DNA of 64,000 bases from assembly GCF_001612785.1 (NCBI RefSeq), contig NZ_BDBC01000054.1, positions 58,899 through 122,898 on the forward strand, in the 5' to 3' direction. The DNA is from Nocardia beijingensis NBRC 16342 (GTDB lineage Bacteria; Actinomycetota; Actinomycetes; Mycobacteriales; Mycobacteriaceae). Of the stretch, positions 53,667 to 61,832 are shown piece by piece. Position 1 is the stretch's first letter, and the number at the start of each line of letters is the position of its first letter. The translations under genes and the position numbers were made by a program. The notes beneath the pieces were generated by a model that ran no database searches, was not told where the DNA came from, and saw only the letters and a list, made by a program, of their open reading frames with translations.

Positions 53667-54551
53667 TCATGGATTCACGGGAGAAAGCTCGGCAGGGCCC
53701 CACCGCAACGCTCCCCCGGATCGCTCGACCACCTCTTCGATGGTGAAATCGAGCGAGCACTGCGCGCCCGCGGTGAACGTCTCTGGCTCCCAGACCAGTT
53801 CGGCCGTGCCGGTGAGCTGCAACGTGGCGCCCGTGGACCAATCCGGGATCAGGATCCCGCAGCGGGGGTTGACCGCGATGTTGCCGAGCGTCATGAACAT
53901 CGAATTGCCCCGATAGTCCGGCCAGCGCAGTCGGGTGGGCGAGAGCACCTGCAGGAAGCCGGGATTCCCGCCGCGGTGCGAGGCGTCGGCGTCGCCCTCC
54001 TCGTCCGCGGTGGCGACGAAGAACGTGTCGGCCGAGGCGATCGCGGCCCGCTGATCGGCGTCCAGTTCGGCGCCGTGACGCACCGTGGGCGTGGCGGCAC
54101 CTGGCGTGTAGCTCTCGACGTCCCGCCGCGAGATGTACTTGGGGCAGTTGGAGTACACCTGATCGGTGACGATACGCAAGCCCGCGCCGTCCGGCTCCGA
54201 TCTTCCGTTGACTCGCATCCGCCTGCGCCGCTGCGGTTGCAAGGCGATCATGCCGACGCGGGAGCGCCGGGACAGCGCCTCGTGCAGCGGATCGGCGGCG
54301 GCCGGACGAGTGCCGATCGAGATGGTCCGGTCGTCCTCCGCCCGGACGAATCCCGGCTGCCCGACCAGCTCGCTCGCCCACATCCGGCCCGCCGCGTCGG
54401 CGGCGGCGAGCACCACCATGCGCTGATCGGCCAGGAAACCGGCGGCGACCGCGGGGATATCGGAACGGATCATGCGGCCGACCCGGTCGGCGATGTCCCC
54501 TTGCCCCATCCGGCGCTGCACGGCGATCTCCCCGCGGTGGAACGCCTCCAT
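53667..54551 (-). CDS. PPOX-class flavin-dependent oxidoreductase-like protein
   Basis: A 294-residue protein with two split-barrel halves of the pyridoxamine-phosphate-oxidase superfamily. The C-terminal half contains F-F-V-A-T-A-D-E-E-G and the R-G-G-N-P-G-F-L-Q-V segment that binds the flavin phosphate. The substrate and whether FMN or F420 is used are not evident. It lies 23 bases upstream of the DUF1348 gene. Confidence 0.88.
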   Translation of the reverse strand: MEAFHRGEIAVQRRMGQGDIADRVGRMIRSDIPAVAAGFLADQRMVVLAAADAAGRMWASELVGQPGFVRAEDDRTISIGTRPAAADPLHEALSRRSRVGMIALQPQRRRRMRVNGRSEPDGAGLRIVTDQVYSNCPKYISRRDVESYTPGAATPTVRHGAELDADQRAAIASADTFFVATADEEGDADASHRGGNPGFLQVLSPTRLRWPDYRGNSMFMTLGNIAVNPRCGILIPDWSTGATLQLTGTAELVWEPETFTAGAQCSLDFTIEEVVERSGGALRWGPAELSPVNP

Positions 54552-54580
54552 CGTGATGTTCCCTTCGCTACGCGGCCGGG

Positions 54581-55042
54581 TCAGAAGAAGCCGCAGGTCG
54601 GGGCGGCGCCGCTGGGTGCGGGGGCGGATTCGGCGCCGCTGGGCGCGTACACCTCCAGCCGGATGCCGTCGGGATCGGTGAAGAAGATGCCGCCGGACCC
54701 GACGCCCTCGCCGTGCGCCACCACCCCGTCGTGGGCGAAGGTGACCGAGAGTTCACGCAGCACCCGCTCCACCGCGCGCACTTCGTCGATGCTGTCGACC
54801 TGGAACGAAAGATGATGCAATCCGGGCGTTTCGGTGGAGAATGCGCCACCGCTCTGCTCCCACAGCGTGACGACCAGCTTGCCGTCACGACCGAGAAAGG
54901 CCCAGCGGCGCCGCTCGTCGGCGCTCGCGGCGATCTGGTCGAAACCGAAGGCGCGGCGGTAGAAGTCCACGGAGCGATCCAGATCGGAGACGTTCAGGCC
55001 GATATGGCCGGTGCTGAGCCGAGGCGCGGCGACCGAGGTCAT
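54581..55042 (-). CDS. VOC family protein (glyoxalase/bleomycin-resistance fold)
   Basis: A 153-residue VOC protein starting with the S-T-G-H-I-G-L-N-V strand, a His in L-H-H-L-S-F, and a Glu in I-R-L-E-V-Y-A, giving a possible metal site. The ATG at 55042 has GGGAGGAA upstream. It is the first gene of the VOC-PPOX-DUF1348 operon. It could be a lyase, dioxygenase or binding protein for a toxic compound; its reaction is unknown. Confidence 0.9.
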   Translation of the reverse strand: MTSVAAPRLSTGHIGLNVSDLDRSVDFYRRAFGFDQIAASADERRRWAFLGRDGKLVVTLWEQSGGAFSTETPGLHHLSFQVDSIDEVRAVERVLRELSVTFAHDGVVAHGEGVGSGGIFFTDPDGIRLEVYAPSGAESAPAPSGAAPTCGFF

Positions 55043-55083
55043 GTGTTCCTCCCGGGAAGATCCAACCGCCTTTTGCGGTTTCA

Positions 55084-55150
55084 CTGGTTAGAAACGTATC
55101 GAGGCCGAGACACCGATGTCAACCGCTCAAAATTTTTTACCGGTTAGAGA
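55084..55150. promoter_or_regulatory. duplicated GGTTAGA element, candidate CGNR-regulator operator
   Basis: CTGGTTAGAAA (55084-55094) and CCGGTTAGAGA (55140-55150) are two copies of AC(T/C)GGTTAGA, 56 bases apart, between the divergent VOC operon and regulator gene. A hairpin AACCGC-N5-GCGGTT (55064-55080) lies next to the first copy. Confidence 0.5.
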
Positions 55151-55164
55151 GGAGGTGGCGACCA

Positions 55165-55713
55165 GTGGCCGACGACGCGCGCTCGGTACCCTCGGGCATG
55201 CCCGATCCACGCCCCCACCTCGGTGAACCACTGGCGCTCGATCTGCTGAACACCAGATGGATCGAGCACGGACCACAGGACCTGCTGACCGATGTGACCG
55301 GCCTGCGCATCTGGCTGACCTCGGCGGGACTCACCGATCGCGCGACCGCCGACGAGGCCACATTGAACGCGGTGCTGGCCGCTCGCACCGCCATCTACGA
55401 CGTGGTCGTGCACGCCTCCCCCGCGGGGCTCAACGACGTGCTCGACCACGGCCGGGTAAGTCGCGCGCTCACCCCGTCCGGGCCCGCCGATCTGGTGGAC
55501 GTCGCGGAGCCGGCCTGGCTGCCCGGCTGGCTGGCCGCCGACAACCTGCTGGAACTGCTGCGCACCGCACCGGACCGGATCCGGCAATGCGCGCATCCGC
55601 AGTGCGTGCTGTTCTTCTACGACACCTCGAAGAACGGGACCCGCCGCTGGCACTCCATGGCCACCTGCGGCAACCGCACCAAAGCGGCGCGGCACTACGC
55701 GCGAAAAACCTGA
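55165..55713 (+). CDS. CGNR zinc-finger (ABATE domain) transcriptional regulator
   Basis: A 182-residue protein with an N-terminal ABATE domain (L-A-L-D-L-L-N-T-R-W) and a C-terminal CGNR zinc finger: C-A-H-P-Q-C-V-L-F-F-Y-D and M-A-T-C-G-N-R. These proteins are thought to regulate adjacent stress or metabolite genes by ligand-controlled DNA binding. The divergent VOC-PPOX-DUF1348 operon with duplicated GGTTAGA elements is the likely target. GAGGAGG precedes the GTG. Confidence 0.9.
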   Translation: MADDARSVPSGMPDPRPHLGEPLALDLLNTRWIEHGPQDLLTDVTGLRIWLTSAGLTDRATADEATLNAVLAARTAIYDVVVHASPAGLNDVLDHGRVSRALTPSGPADLVDVAEPAWLPGWLAADNLLELLRTAPDRIRQCAHPQCVLFFYDTSKNGTRRWHSMATCGNRTKAARHYARKT

Positions 55714-55717
55714 CGCC

Positions 55718-56953
55718 TCAGAACAATTCGTCCAGCAGCTGGTAATACGTCAAGCGACTCTCGTCCGGCTCGGCCAGCCCGTAGGCCGCGAAGAAGGCCG
55801 CCGCCTCCGCGTCGCCGTGATCCGCGCGCAGGTCGCGCGCGGCGAGCGCCAGATCGCGGTAGCGGTCGGCCACACCGAGGCCGCCGACATCGAGCAGAAC
55901 CCCGTTCGTCAGCACGTTGGGCGGAGTGAAATCACCGTGCGCCACCACCAGGTCCTCGTCATCCGGCCGCTGCGCCAGCAGCCGCGCGAGGATCTCCGCC
56001 GGGGTGGCTCCGGTGTGGTCGTCGTCGAAATCGTCCGCGTCCACGAGTCCCTCGACCACGTTGCGGCGCGCCCGCGCCAGTACGACGTCCAGGCTCTCGT
56101 CGAACGGGCACTCGGCGACCGGAATGCTGTGCAACCGCCGCAGCAGTGTGCCTAGCGCCGTGCCGATCGACGCCGCGCCGGCACCCGTGTCCGCAGACCA
56201 GCTCGGTGCGCCCGCGTCCGCGAGCACCAGCACGTCGTCCTCGAACGCCGCGACCTCCGGCACGCGCACCCCGCGCTCGCGCAGCCAGGTGAACCGCTGG
56301 TACTCGGCGACGGCCTTGGGCCCGCGTTTGAGCCAGTAGACGCCGTCAACGCGCACGACCTCACCGCTCATGCCCTCGTGCCGGTCCGACCAGCTCGGCG
56401 CCGCGCCGAGCAGCGCCGCGACGGTGGGTGGCAACGGGATCGGCAGCTCGCCCAGCGTGTCCAGCGCGGCGCGAGTGGATTCGATCTCCTCGGGATCGCC
56501 CTCGGCGATGCGCAGCCGCATCGCCTCGGCCAGCAGTTCGCGCGCCTCGGACAGATGGTCGCGCTCGGCGAGCGCCTTGCCCAGGTGCTGCACGGCGAAG
56601 GAGAGCACCTCCGGCGCGGCCACCCGCGCGTGGTCCACGGCGCGCCGGTACAACCGCTCCGCGGTGCCCGCGTCGCCGCGGTAGCGGTACACATCGCCCA
56701 AGTTGATCCACACGGTGATCCGGCGCCGCTCCGTGTCCACCAGCTCGAGCGCGCGATCGAGGTGGTCGAGCGCCTCGTCGTAGCGGCCGAGCAGCATCAG
56801 CTCGATGCCGGTCTGCCGGTAGCTCGCGAAGTCGTCGGGGCGCGCCTGCGCCACCCGGACGGCCAGACGTTCCGGATCGTGCGGGATCATCCGCTGCCGC
56901 TCGTCGAACCGGTACAGCGGCTCGTCGCGTTCCACCTGCCCGGCGGCGCTCAC
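55718..56953 (-). CDS. TPR repeat-aminoglycoside phosphotransferase-like kinase fusion
   Basis: A 411-residue fusion. Residues about 45-150 form TPR helices (L-L-G-R-Y-D-E-A-L-D-H-L-D-R-A). Residues about 185-411 are an APH(3')-type small-molecule kinase with the catalytic H-G-D-F-T-P-P-N-V and metal-binding L-L-D-V-G-G-L-G-V-A-D-R-Y segments. The start is a GTG overlapping the DUF3046 stop by 4 bases. Aminoglycoside phosphorylation is possible but not shown; the TPR part suggests a protein partner or a different, metabolic substrate. No resistance claim can be made from sequence. Confidence 0.88.
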   Translation of the reverse strand: MSAAGQVERDEPLYRFDERQRMIPHDPERLAVRVAQARPDDFASYRQTGIELMLLGRYDEALDHLDRALELVDTERRRITVWINLGDVYRYRGDAGTAERLYRRAVDHARVAAPEVLSFAVQHLGKALAERDHLSEARELLAEAMRLRIAEGDPEEIESTRAALDTLGELPIPLPPTVAALLGAAPSWSDRHEGMSGEVVRVDGVYWLKRGPKAVAEYQRFTWLRERGVRVPEVAAFEDDVLVLADAGAPSWSADTGAGAASIGTALGTLLRRLHSIPVAECPFDESLDVVLARARRNVVEGLVDADDFDDDHTGATPAEILARLLAQRPDDEDLVVAHGDFTPPNVLTNGVLLDVGGLGVADRYRDLALAARDLRADHGDAEAAAFFAAYGLAEPDESRLTYYQLLDELF

Positions 56954-57144
56954 CAGCGGGTCCTGGGCACGTCGAATTCGGCGCACAGGGCGCGCCAGAC
57001 GTCGCGGGGATCGATCCCGGCCTCGATGGCGTCGGCACCCGTGCGCCCGCCCAGCGCGGGGATCACGTGGTCGGTCAGCAGGGCGTCGCCGCGGGCCACA
57101 CCGAACTCGGTGTGCAACAGTTCCTGAAACTCGGTCAACCGCAC
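56950..57144 (-). CDS. DUF3046 family protein (Rv2738c-like)
   Basis: A 64-residue conserved actinobacterial protein (M-R-L-T-E-F-Q-E-L-L-H-T-E-F-G, W-R-A-L-C-A-E-F-D-V-P). It lies near recA in mycobacteria as Rv2738c. Function is unknown. It is translationally coupled to the TPR-kinase. Confidence 0.93.
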   Translation of the reverse strand: MRLTEFQELLHTEFGVARGDALLTDHVIPALGGRTGADAIEAGIDPRDVWRALCAEFDVPRTRW

Positions 57145-57207
57145 CGTCCCGAACTTACTCCCGTCGCCCGCGTGCGCTGGTCAGTGGCACACCGGTACCC
57201 GCTTCGG

Positions 57208-58365
57208 TCACGAGTGGACGGCTCGGCGAACCTGGTGGCAGAGGGCCACCGGGTCCGGGAACTCGGGTGTGGCCGCGGCCTCCTGGGCCGCTCGGGTGTA
57301 GCGGGGGTCGGCGAGGATCGCACCGACCGCGGCGCGAACGGCCTCGGGCGACAGCGGCCGGACGACGATCGAACTGCCTTGCCGCGCCGCCCGATTGGCC
57401 AGCTCCCACTGGTCGCCGCCGCCGGGGACGGTGACGATCGGGACGCCGGCGGACAGCGTCTTGGCGAGCAGGCCGTGCCCGCCCCCGCCGACGACGACGG
57501 ACGCGTGGGTCAGCAGTTCGTCCTGCCGCCCCAGCCCCGCGGTCGCCCACGGCGGCAGATCGGCGGGCGGCGTGTCCAGCATCGAAATGGCCACGCGGAC
57601 ACCGGTTCCCTCCAGCGCCCGCAGGACGGTCTCGGCCATGCCTGCCACGCCGGTGTGCGCGGTCGACGGGGCGACCATGACCAGCGGCGCGTCCCCGGGC
57701 GGCAGGTCGAGGATCGCGTCGGTCGGCTCCCACAGCAGCGGGCCGATCACATGGGCGTTCTCCGGCCAATCCGGGCGCGGTACCTCGAGCGCGGGCAGGG
57801 TGGCGATCAGACGAGCGGCGGGGCCGGGATCGACGGCAGGGAGGCCGACGCTCTCGCGCGCCCGTTCCCGCTGGCGCTGCCCTTTGCGCACGGCTCGCGC
57901 GGTCATGCCGCGCAACACGCCGTCGCGCACCCACCCGCGCAGGCCCACACCGGGCGCGAGCCCGCTTCCGATGGGCGGCAATCCCTTCGACGGGAGATAC
58001 AGCGGGTGCGGGGACAGTTCCACCCACGGAACGCCGAGCCGCTCGGCGGCCATGCCGCCGCCCGCGGTCAGCACGTCCGAGATCACCAGTTCGGGCAGCA
58101 TGGCGCTCAGTTCGGGCAGGATCTCGGTGGAGATGTGCGCGGCTCGCTCGTGGATGCGCTGCCCGGCGTCGGCGTCGTCGTCCACCGGTCGCGGCGCGAG
58201 GCCTTTGAGTCTGCGCACTCCGATTCCGGCGGCGAGCGCCGCGTCGAACCACCGCGGACCGGTGAACAGCACCGGCTCGTCCCCGGCCGCCAGGAATCTG
58301 GAGCACAACGCGATAGCGGGGAATGCGTGACCGGGATCGGGCCCTGCGACGACGGCTACTCGCAT
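57208..58365 (-). CDS. GT1-like glycosyltransferase (Rv2739c-like)
   Basis: A 385-residue transferase of the MGT/UGT class with the N-terminal G-P-D-P-G-H-A-F-P motif and a C-terminal nucleotide-sugar domain (V-V-V-G-G-G-G-H-G-L-L and the P-G-G-G-D-Q-W segment). These glycosylate hydrophobic acceptors such as antibiotics or lipids. The position after DUF3046 matches Rv2739c. The ATG at 58365 gives the conserved M-R-V-A-V-V-A-G-P. Confidence 0.92.
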   Translation of the reverse strand: MRVAVVAGPDPGHAFPAIALCSRFLAAGDEPVLFTGPRWFDAALAAGIGVRRLKGLAPRPVDDDADAGQRIHERAAHISTEILPELSAMLPELVISDVLTAGGGMAAERLGVPWVELSPHPLYLPSKGLPPIGSGLAPGVGLRGWVRDGVLRGMTARAVRKGQRQRERARESVGLPAVDPGPAARLIATLPALEVPRPDWPENAHVIGPLLWEPTDAILDLPPGDAPLVMVAPSTAHTGVAGMAETVLRALEGTGVRVAISMLDTPPADLPPWATAGLGRQDELLTHASVVVGGGGHGLLAKTLSAGVPIVTVPGGGDQWELANRAARQGSSIVVRPLSPEAVRAAVGAILADPRYTRAAQEAAATPEFPDPVALCHQVRRAVHS

Positions 58366-58424
58366 CCGCTCAGCCTGCCACACCGCCGGGCGGGCCGATC
58401 ACTCCCGCGTCGCGGCGCCCGCGG

Positions 58425-58598
58425 CTACAGCTTGCTCACCGTCGACTTGTCCGACCCCGACACCGCCTTGTACAGCAGGTACAGCCCGAACACGACGGCG
58501 CTGATCACCAGGATCGGGAACAGGCCCTTGATCAGCGCGCCGATGACGGTCAGCGCGATCCAGACGACGGCGACGATGCCGATGATCTTCCACAACAT
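58425..58598 (-). CDS. small two-helix membrane protein, 57 aa
   Basis: A 57-residue protein with two hydrophobic helices (residues 2-20 and about 22-42) and a polar, charged tail (S-G-S-D-K-S-T). GGAGG lies before the ATG at 58598. I do not recognise a named family; the layout resembles small stress-linked membrane proteins of actinobacteria. Confidence 0.75.
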   Translation of the reverse strand: MLWKIIGIVAVVWIALTVIGALIKGLFPILVISAVVFGLYLLYKAVSGSDKSTVSKL

Positions 58599-58767
58599 TT
58601 CGATGCCTCCATAAGTCGGTTTCCGCTTCGAGCATGACACTCGGTTCAGTGCGAATCACCAGGTGAGGAGGCATTTGGGGGTCGAAATCAGGGTTCACCC
58701 TTACTGCGCGCCCCGGCTGCGATCGGGGTTTTCACCGCCGAACGGCCGTTCCCGTCCGCCGAACACA

Positions 58768-58806
58768 GACGCTGGTGTGCGCGTGGTCCACGCGCACACC
58801 AGCGTC
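58768..58806 (-). terminator. strong terminator hairpin of the PRC-barrel gene
   Basis: An 18-bp perfect stem (58768-58785 with 58789-58806) with a 3-base loop directly downstream of the PRC-barrel gene on the minus strand. Confidence 0.8.
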
Positions 58807-58819
58807 GGCAACGTGCCGC

Positions 58820-59446
58820 TCAGCCTTGACGCTCGGCGTCCGGCAGCTCTCCGGCCAGCGGATCGTCCTGCGGCATGCCATCCGGTTCCCGCATACCGAG
58901 ATCGGCCGTGTCGATCGCGTAGGGATCGACCATCGGTTCCCGGCCCACCCGCGACCGGTCGCCGGTCGGCGGCATCGGCAAGGTCTCCTCGTCCGGACCC
59001 GCGTGGTTGCGCATGCGCGGCGGGGCGACGTCTTCCTGGTCCCCGGTCCGCGGCTGCGGCGGGCGGGTCATCGCGGGGCGGTCGCGCGGCGGCTGCGGCA
59101 CCGGCTGTCTGCCGTAGACGTCCCAGGCGGACTGATCCGGATCGATCTGGTAGTGGTCGAACAGTTCCTGTTCGGCCTGCGGGCTGATCTGGCCGTTGTG
59201 GTCGAGCTGCGGCGAGGCCTTGACCGCGTCCTTGCCGACTCGCACCTGCAACACGGCCGACTCGGGGCGGTGCTCGGCGCCGGCCAGCGGGACCAACGCG
59301 TCGGCGCTGAACAGGCCGGTGGATACCGCGATCCAGGTGGGCGATCCGGAATTGTTGTCGACGTAGACCCGTTTGACCTTGCCGATCTTCTCGCCTTCCG
59401 GGCCGTACACCGAGCTGCCGATGAGCGTTTCCAGCATTTCAGTCAT
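58820..59446 (-). CDS. PRC-barrel domain protein
   Basis: A 208-residue protein with an N-terminal PRC barrel (L-I-G-S-S-V-Y-G-P-E-G-E-K-I-G-K-V, residues about 5-75) and a Pro/Arg-rich C-terminal 90 residues. PRC-barrel proteins often bind other proteins or RNA and are stress-linked in actinobacteria. GGAGG precedes the ATG at 59446; upstream in-frame starts are weaker. Confidence 0.9.
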   Translation of the reverse strand: MTEMLETLIGSSVYGPEGEKIGKVKRVYVDNNSGSPTWIAVSTGLFSADALVPLAGAEHRPESAVLQVRVGKDAVKASPQLDHNGQISPQAEQELFDHYQIDPDQSAWDVYGRQPVPQPPRDRPAMTRPPQPRTGDQEDVAPPRMRNHAGPDEETLPMPPTGDRSRVGREPMVDPYAIDTADLGMREPDGMPQDDPLAGELPDAERQG

Positions 59447-59524
59447 GGGTTCCTCCGCAGTTCGTCCGTGCGATGCGCAGCCCGACGGAACGCGGCTGGC
59501 CACCGCGCGTGCTGGGAAAAGAGT

Positions 59525-59692
59525 TCAATCGCTTGTGGGTCGATCGGTGCCCTCGGGGGCCGCGGCGACGCGCTGCGTTCTGCGCGAAAGCCGCACCGGA
59601 TCCTCGGCGCTGTCACACGTCAGGTACCGGCTGACGTCCAGCCGTTGCGTGTCCTGGTCGAGCAGCGATCGACGGTAGGAAACATCGAGCAT
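59525..59692 (-). CDS. possible small protein, 55 aa
   Basis: A short frame starting M-L-D-V-S-Y-R-R-S with AGGAG 6 bases upstream. It is highly polar, with a mix of Arg, Asp and Ser and one Cys. No family is recognised and the coding status is uncertain. Confidence 0.35.
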   Translation of the reverse strand: MLDVSYRRSLLDQDTQRLDVSRYLTCDSAEDPVRLSRRTQRVAAAPEGTDRPTSD

Positions 59693-59854
59693 GACGTGCT
59701 CCTGCCAGTAGTGCATGTGCCCGGCCCCAGACGAGACCGGAAATGATCAGCTACAGACTGGCAACTACCCCCAATTCCCCTGACCAAACCAGACACACCT
59801 ATGAATTCGCCGACACGCCGCAGCATGAGCAGCATTACAGCTATCGAGTAGCTA

Positions 59855-61381
59855 TCAGTCGCTGCCGCGCTCAGGGCCGGCCACCGCGCGCCCGCTCTTG
59901 ATCAGCGTCAGCGCCGAGGGTCCGCTGGTGAACCGGAAGTCCTCGCCACGATGGTCGACCTCGCCGTCGGTGGCCAGCGACACCGGCTCCCCGGTGACCC
60001 GCACGTCCACGCGGGAGACCCGGCGGTGCCGGTAGGTGGGCGAATACTCCAGCGTGCCGGTGAACGTCGCGAAGACCAGCCGCAACCGCGAGAACGGGAC
60101 GTCGGCACGCAGATAGCGGACATCGAGGGTGCCGCCGTGCAACTCCGGACGCGACATGGGGATCTGGTCGGCCGGGTGATAGGCGCCGTTGCCGACGAAC
60201 AGCATCCACAGCGCGGTGCGCGCGCCGTCCACGGTGACATGCAGTGGCTGGGCCCGGAACAGCACGCGCACCATGGCGATGCCCGCCGCGGGCCATTTGC
60301 CGATCCGGCGCTCCCAGCGCTCGCGGACGCGGACGAAATCGGGATAGCCGCCGAGACTGGCGGTGTTGACGAAGGTCCGCCGCTCCGTGCCGTCGAAGCA
60401 GACCTCCGCCACGTCGACGGCCACCGCTTCGCCCGCTTCCAGCCCGGCGACGGTCACGTCGGCCTCCGCCACTCCGGCGTCCCTGGCGAAGTGGTTCAGC
60501 GTGCCCCCCGCGAAGACCGCGAGCGGCAGCCGGTGACGTACGGCGTACTCGGCGACGGCGGACACCGTTCCGTCCCCGCCGACGACACCGAGAGCACGGA
60601 TGCCGCCGCGGCGCAGCAGTTCGTCGACCCGCTCCTGGAAATCGTCGCCGCCGCCGAGTTCGAGCACCTCGGCGGCGGGCAACCGGGTGCGAAGGGCGGC
60701 GAGCGTGTCGTCGCCGTCGCCCGATCCCGCGTGCGGATTGCCGATCAGCAGCAATCCGGCGCCTTCCGGCAACGGTTCGATGCGCTCGACCGGGCCGAGG
60801 ACAGCAGGGCCTTCGTCGCGCACCGCCCACCACCGGCGGGTGGCCACAGCGACCGCGCCGCCGAACAACGCGCCCGCGACCACATCGGACGGCCAGTGCA
60901 CGCCGATGTGCACCCGTGAATACCCCACCGCGGCGGCGACCGGGGCGACCGCGGCGGCCGCCCGGGGCGATTCCAGCGCCAAGCCCGTCGCGAAGGCCGC
61001 GGCGGAGGCCGCGTGCCCCGAGGGGAACGACGAGGAGACCGGCGGCGCGACCAGCCTGCGCACGAACGGAACGGATTCGTCCGGCGGACGGCGACGCGGG
61101 AACAGCGGCTTGGCCACCCCGTTGGCCACGCCGCTGGCGATGCTCAGCGCGAGCAGCCCGCGCACCGCTCCGCGCCGGGTCGAGCGATCCCCGGCGACGA
61201 ACAGCACCGCCCCGAGCCCGATCCACAGACGACTCTTGTCGGCGGCGGTGCTCAGAGCCTTCAGCACCCGGTCCGCCGGTGTCGCGCGCACGCGCGCGCT
61301 TCGATCGACCAGCCAGCGATCCAGGCTGCTCGTCCTTCCGATCACCCCACCGTCGCGTGCGCGAGCCGAGAGAAACCGCAT
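59855..61381 (-). CDS. bifunctional PAP2 phosphatase / diacylglycerol kinase-type protein
   Basis: A 508-residue fusion. The N-terminal half (about 1-190) has membrane helices and the PAP2 motifs K-P-L-F-P-R-R-R-P, P-S-G-H-A and S-R-V-H-I-G-V-H-W-P-S-D. The C-terminal half (about 205-500) is a diacylglycerol kinase catalytic domain with N-P-H-A-G-S-G and G-G-D-G-T-V-S. One enzyme could thus both remove and add lipid phosphate. Fusions of this type are known in actinobacteria; the physiological lipid is not known. Confidence 0.93.
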   Translation of the reverse strand: MRFLSARARDGGVIGRTSSLDRWLVDRSARVRATPADRVLKALSTAADKSRLWIGLGAVLFVAGDRSTRRGAVRGLLALSIASGVANGVAKPLFPRRRPPDESVPFVRRLVAPPVSSSFPSGHAASAAAFATGLALESPRAAAAVAPVAAAVGYSRVHIGVHWPSDVVAGALFGGAVAVATRRWWAVRDEGPAVLGPVERIEPLPEGAGLLLIGNPHAGSGDGDDTLAALRTRLPAAEVLELGGGDDFQERVDELLRRGGIRALGVVGGDGTVSAVAEYAVRHRLPLAVFAGGTLNHFARDAGVAEADVTVAGLEAGEAVAVDVAEVCFDGTERRTFVNTASLGGYPDFVRVRERWERRIGKWPAAGIAMVRVLFRAQPLHVTVDGARTALWMLFVGNGAYHPADQIPMSRPELHGGTLDVRYLRADVPFSRLRLVFATFTGTLEYSPTYRHRRVSRVDVRVTGEPVSLATDGEVDHRGEDFRFTSGPSALTLIKSGRAVAGPERGSD

Positions 61382-61556
61382 CGCCGCAGCCTACCGGCCG
61401 CCCGTGCGCCCCGCCTCCGCCTTGGGCGGGACACACGTGCTCAGGTGTCGACCCGATCCAGCAACGTGGTCGCGACCGAGGCAAATTCAGTGCACGGATG
61501 TACTCTGATCTCGAACGCCAAACGGCGCTGCGCCACAACAGGGAAGGGATGATCGA

Positions 61557-61607
61557 ATGACACAGACACCCCAATCAGCACACAGTCATGCACTGAATCT
61601 CGTCTGA
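61557..61607 (+). CDS. possible 16-residue leader peptide
   Basis: ATG at 61557 follows GGGAAGGG at good distance and encodes M-T-Q-T-P-Q-S-A-H-S-H-A-L-N-L-V before a TGA, 14 bases ahead of the next ATG. The ribosome-binding site is much better than that of the following gene, which suggests coupling. Too short for homology support. Confidence 0.3.
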   Translation: MTQTPQSAHSHALNLV

Positions 61608-61621
61608 CGGCCGGGACCTCG

Positions 61622-61822
61622 ATGGAACAGACGAACGAGCTGGCACAAGAACTCGCGGCCGCGGCCCGGCGCCACGGCTCGGCGATCGCGGGAATCGTCG
61701 GATCGGCCGCACGCAAGGCGTCGTGGGAAGTGCTCGACCTCATGGCCGAGAGCCGCGAACTCGTCGGCGCGGCGTTTCGCGCCAGGGCCGAGGAATTGCG
61801 CCGCCGGGACCGGCCGAGCTGA
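61622..61822 (+). CDS. small helical protein of unknown function, 66 aa
   Basis: A 66-residue protein that would form amphipathic helices (E-L-A-Q-E-L-A-A-A-A-R-R; V-L-D-L-M-A-E-S). No membrane helix, signal or known domain is present. It converges on pspM and its ribosome-binding site is weak. Composition is consistent with real coding, but the function is unknown. Confidence 0.5.
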   Translation: MEQTNELAQELAAAARRHGSAIAGIVGSAARKASWEVLDLMAESRELVGAAFRARAEELRRRDRPS

Positions 61823-61832
61823 CCGGCCCCGA

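Noticed and set aside
55718..56953. Acquired aminoglycoside-resistance gene
   Set aside because: The kinase domain is APH-like, but it is fused to TPR repeats, coupled to a conserved core gene and has ordinary local base composition; calling it resistance would go beyond the evidence.
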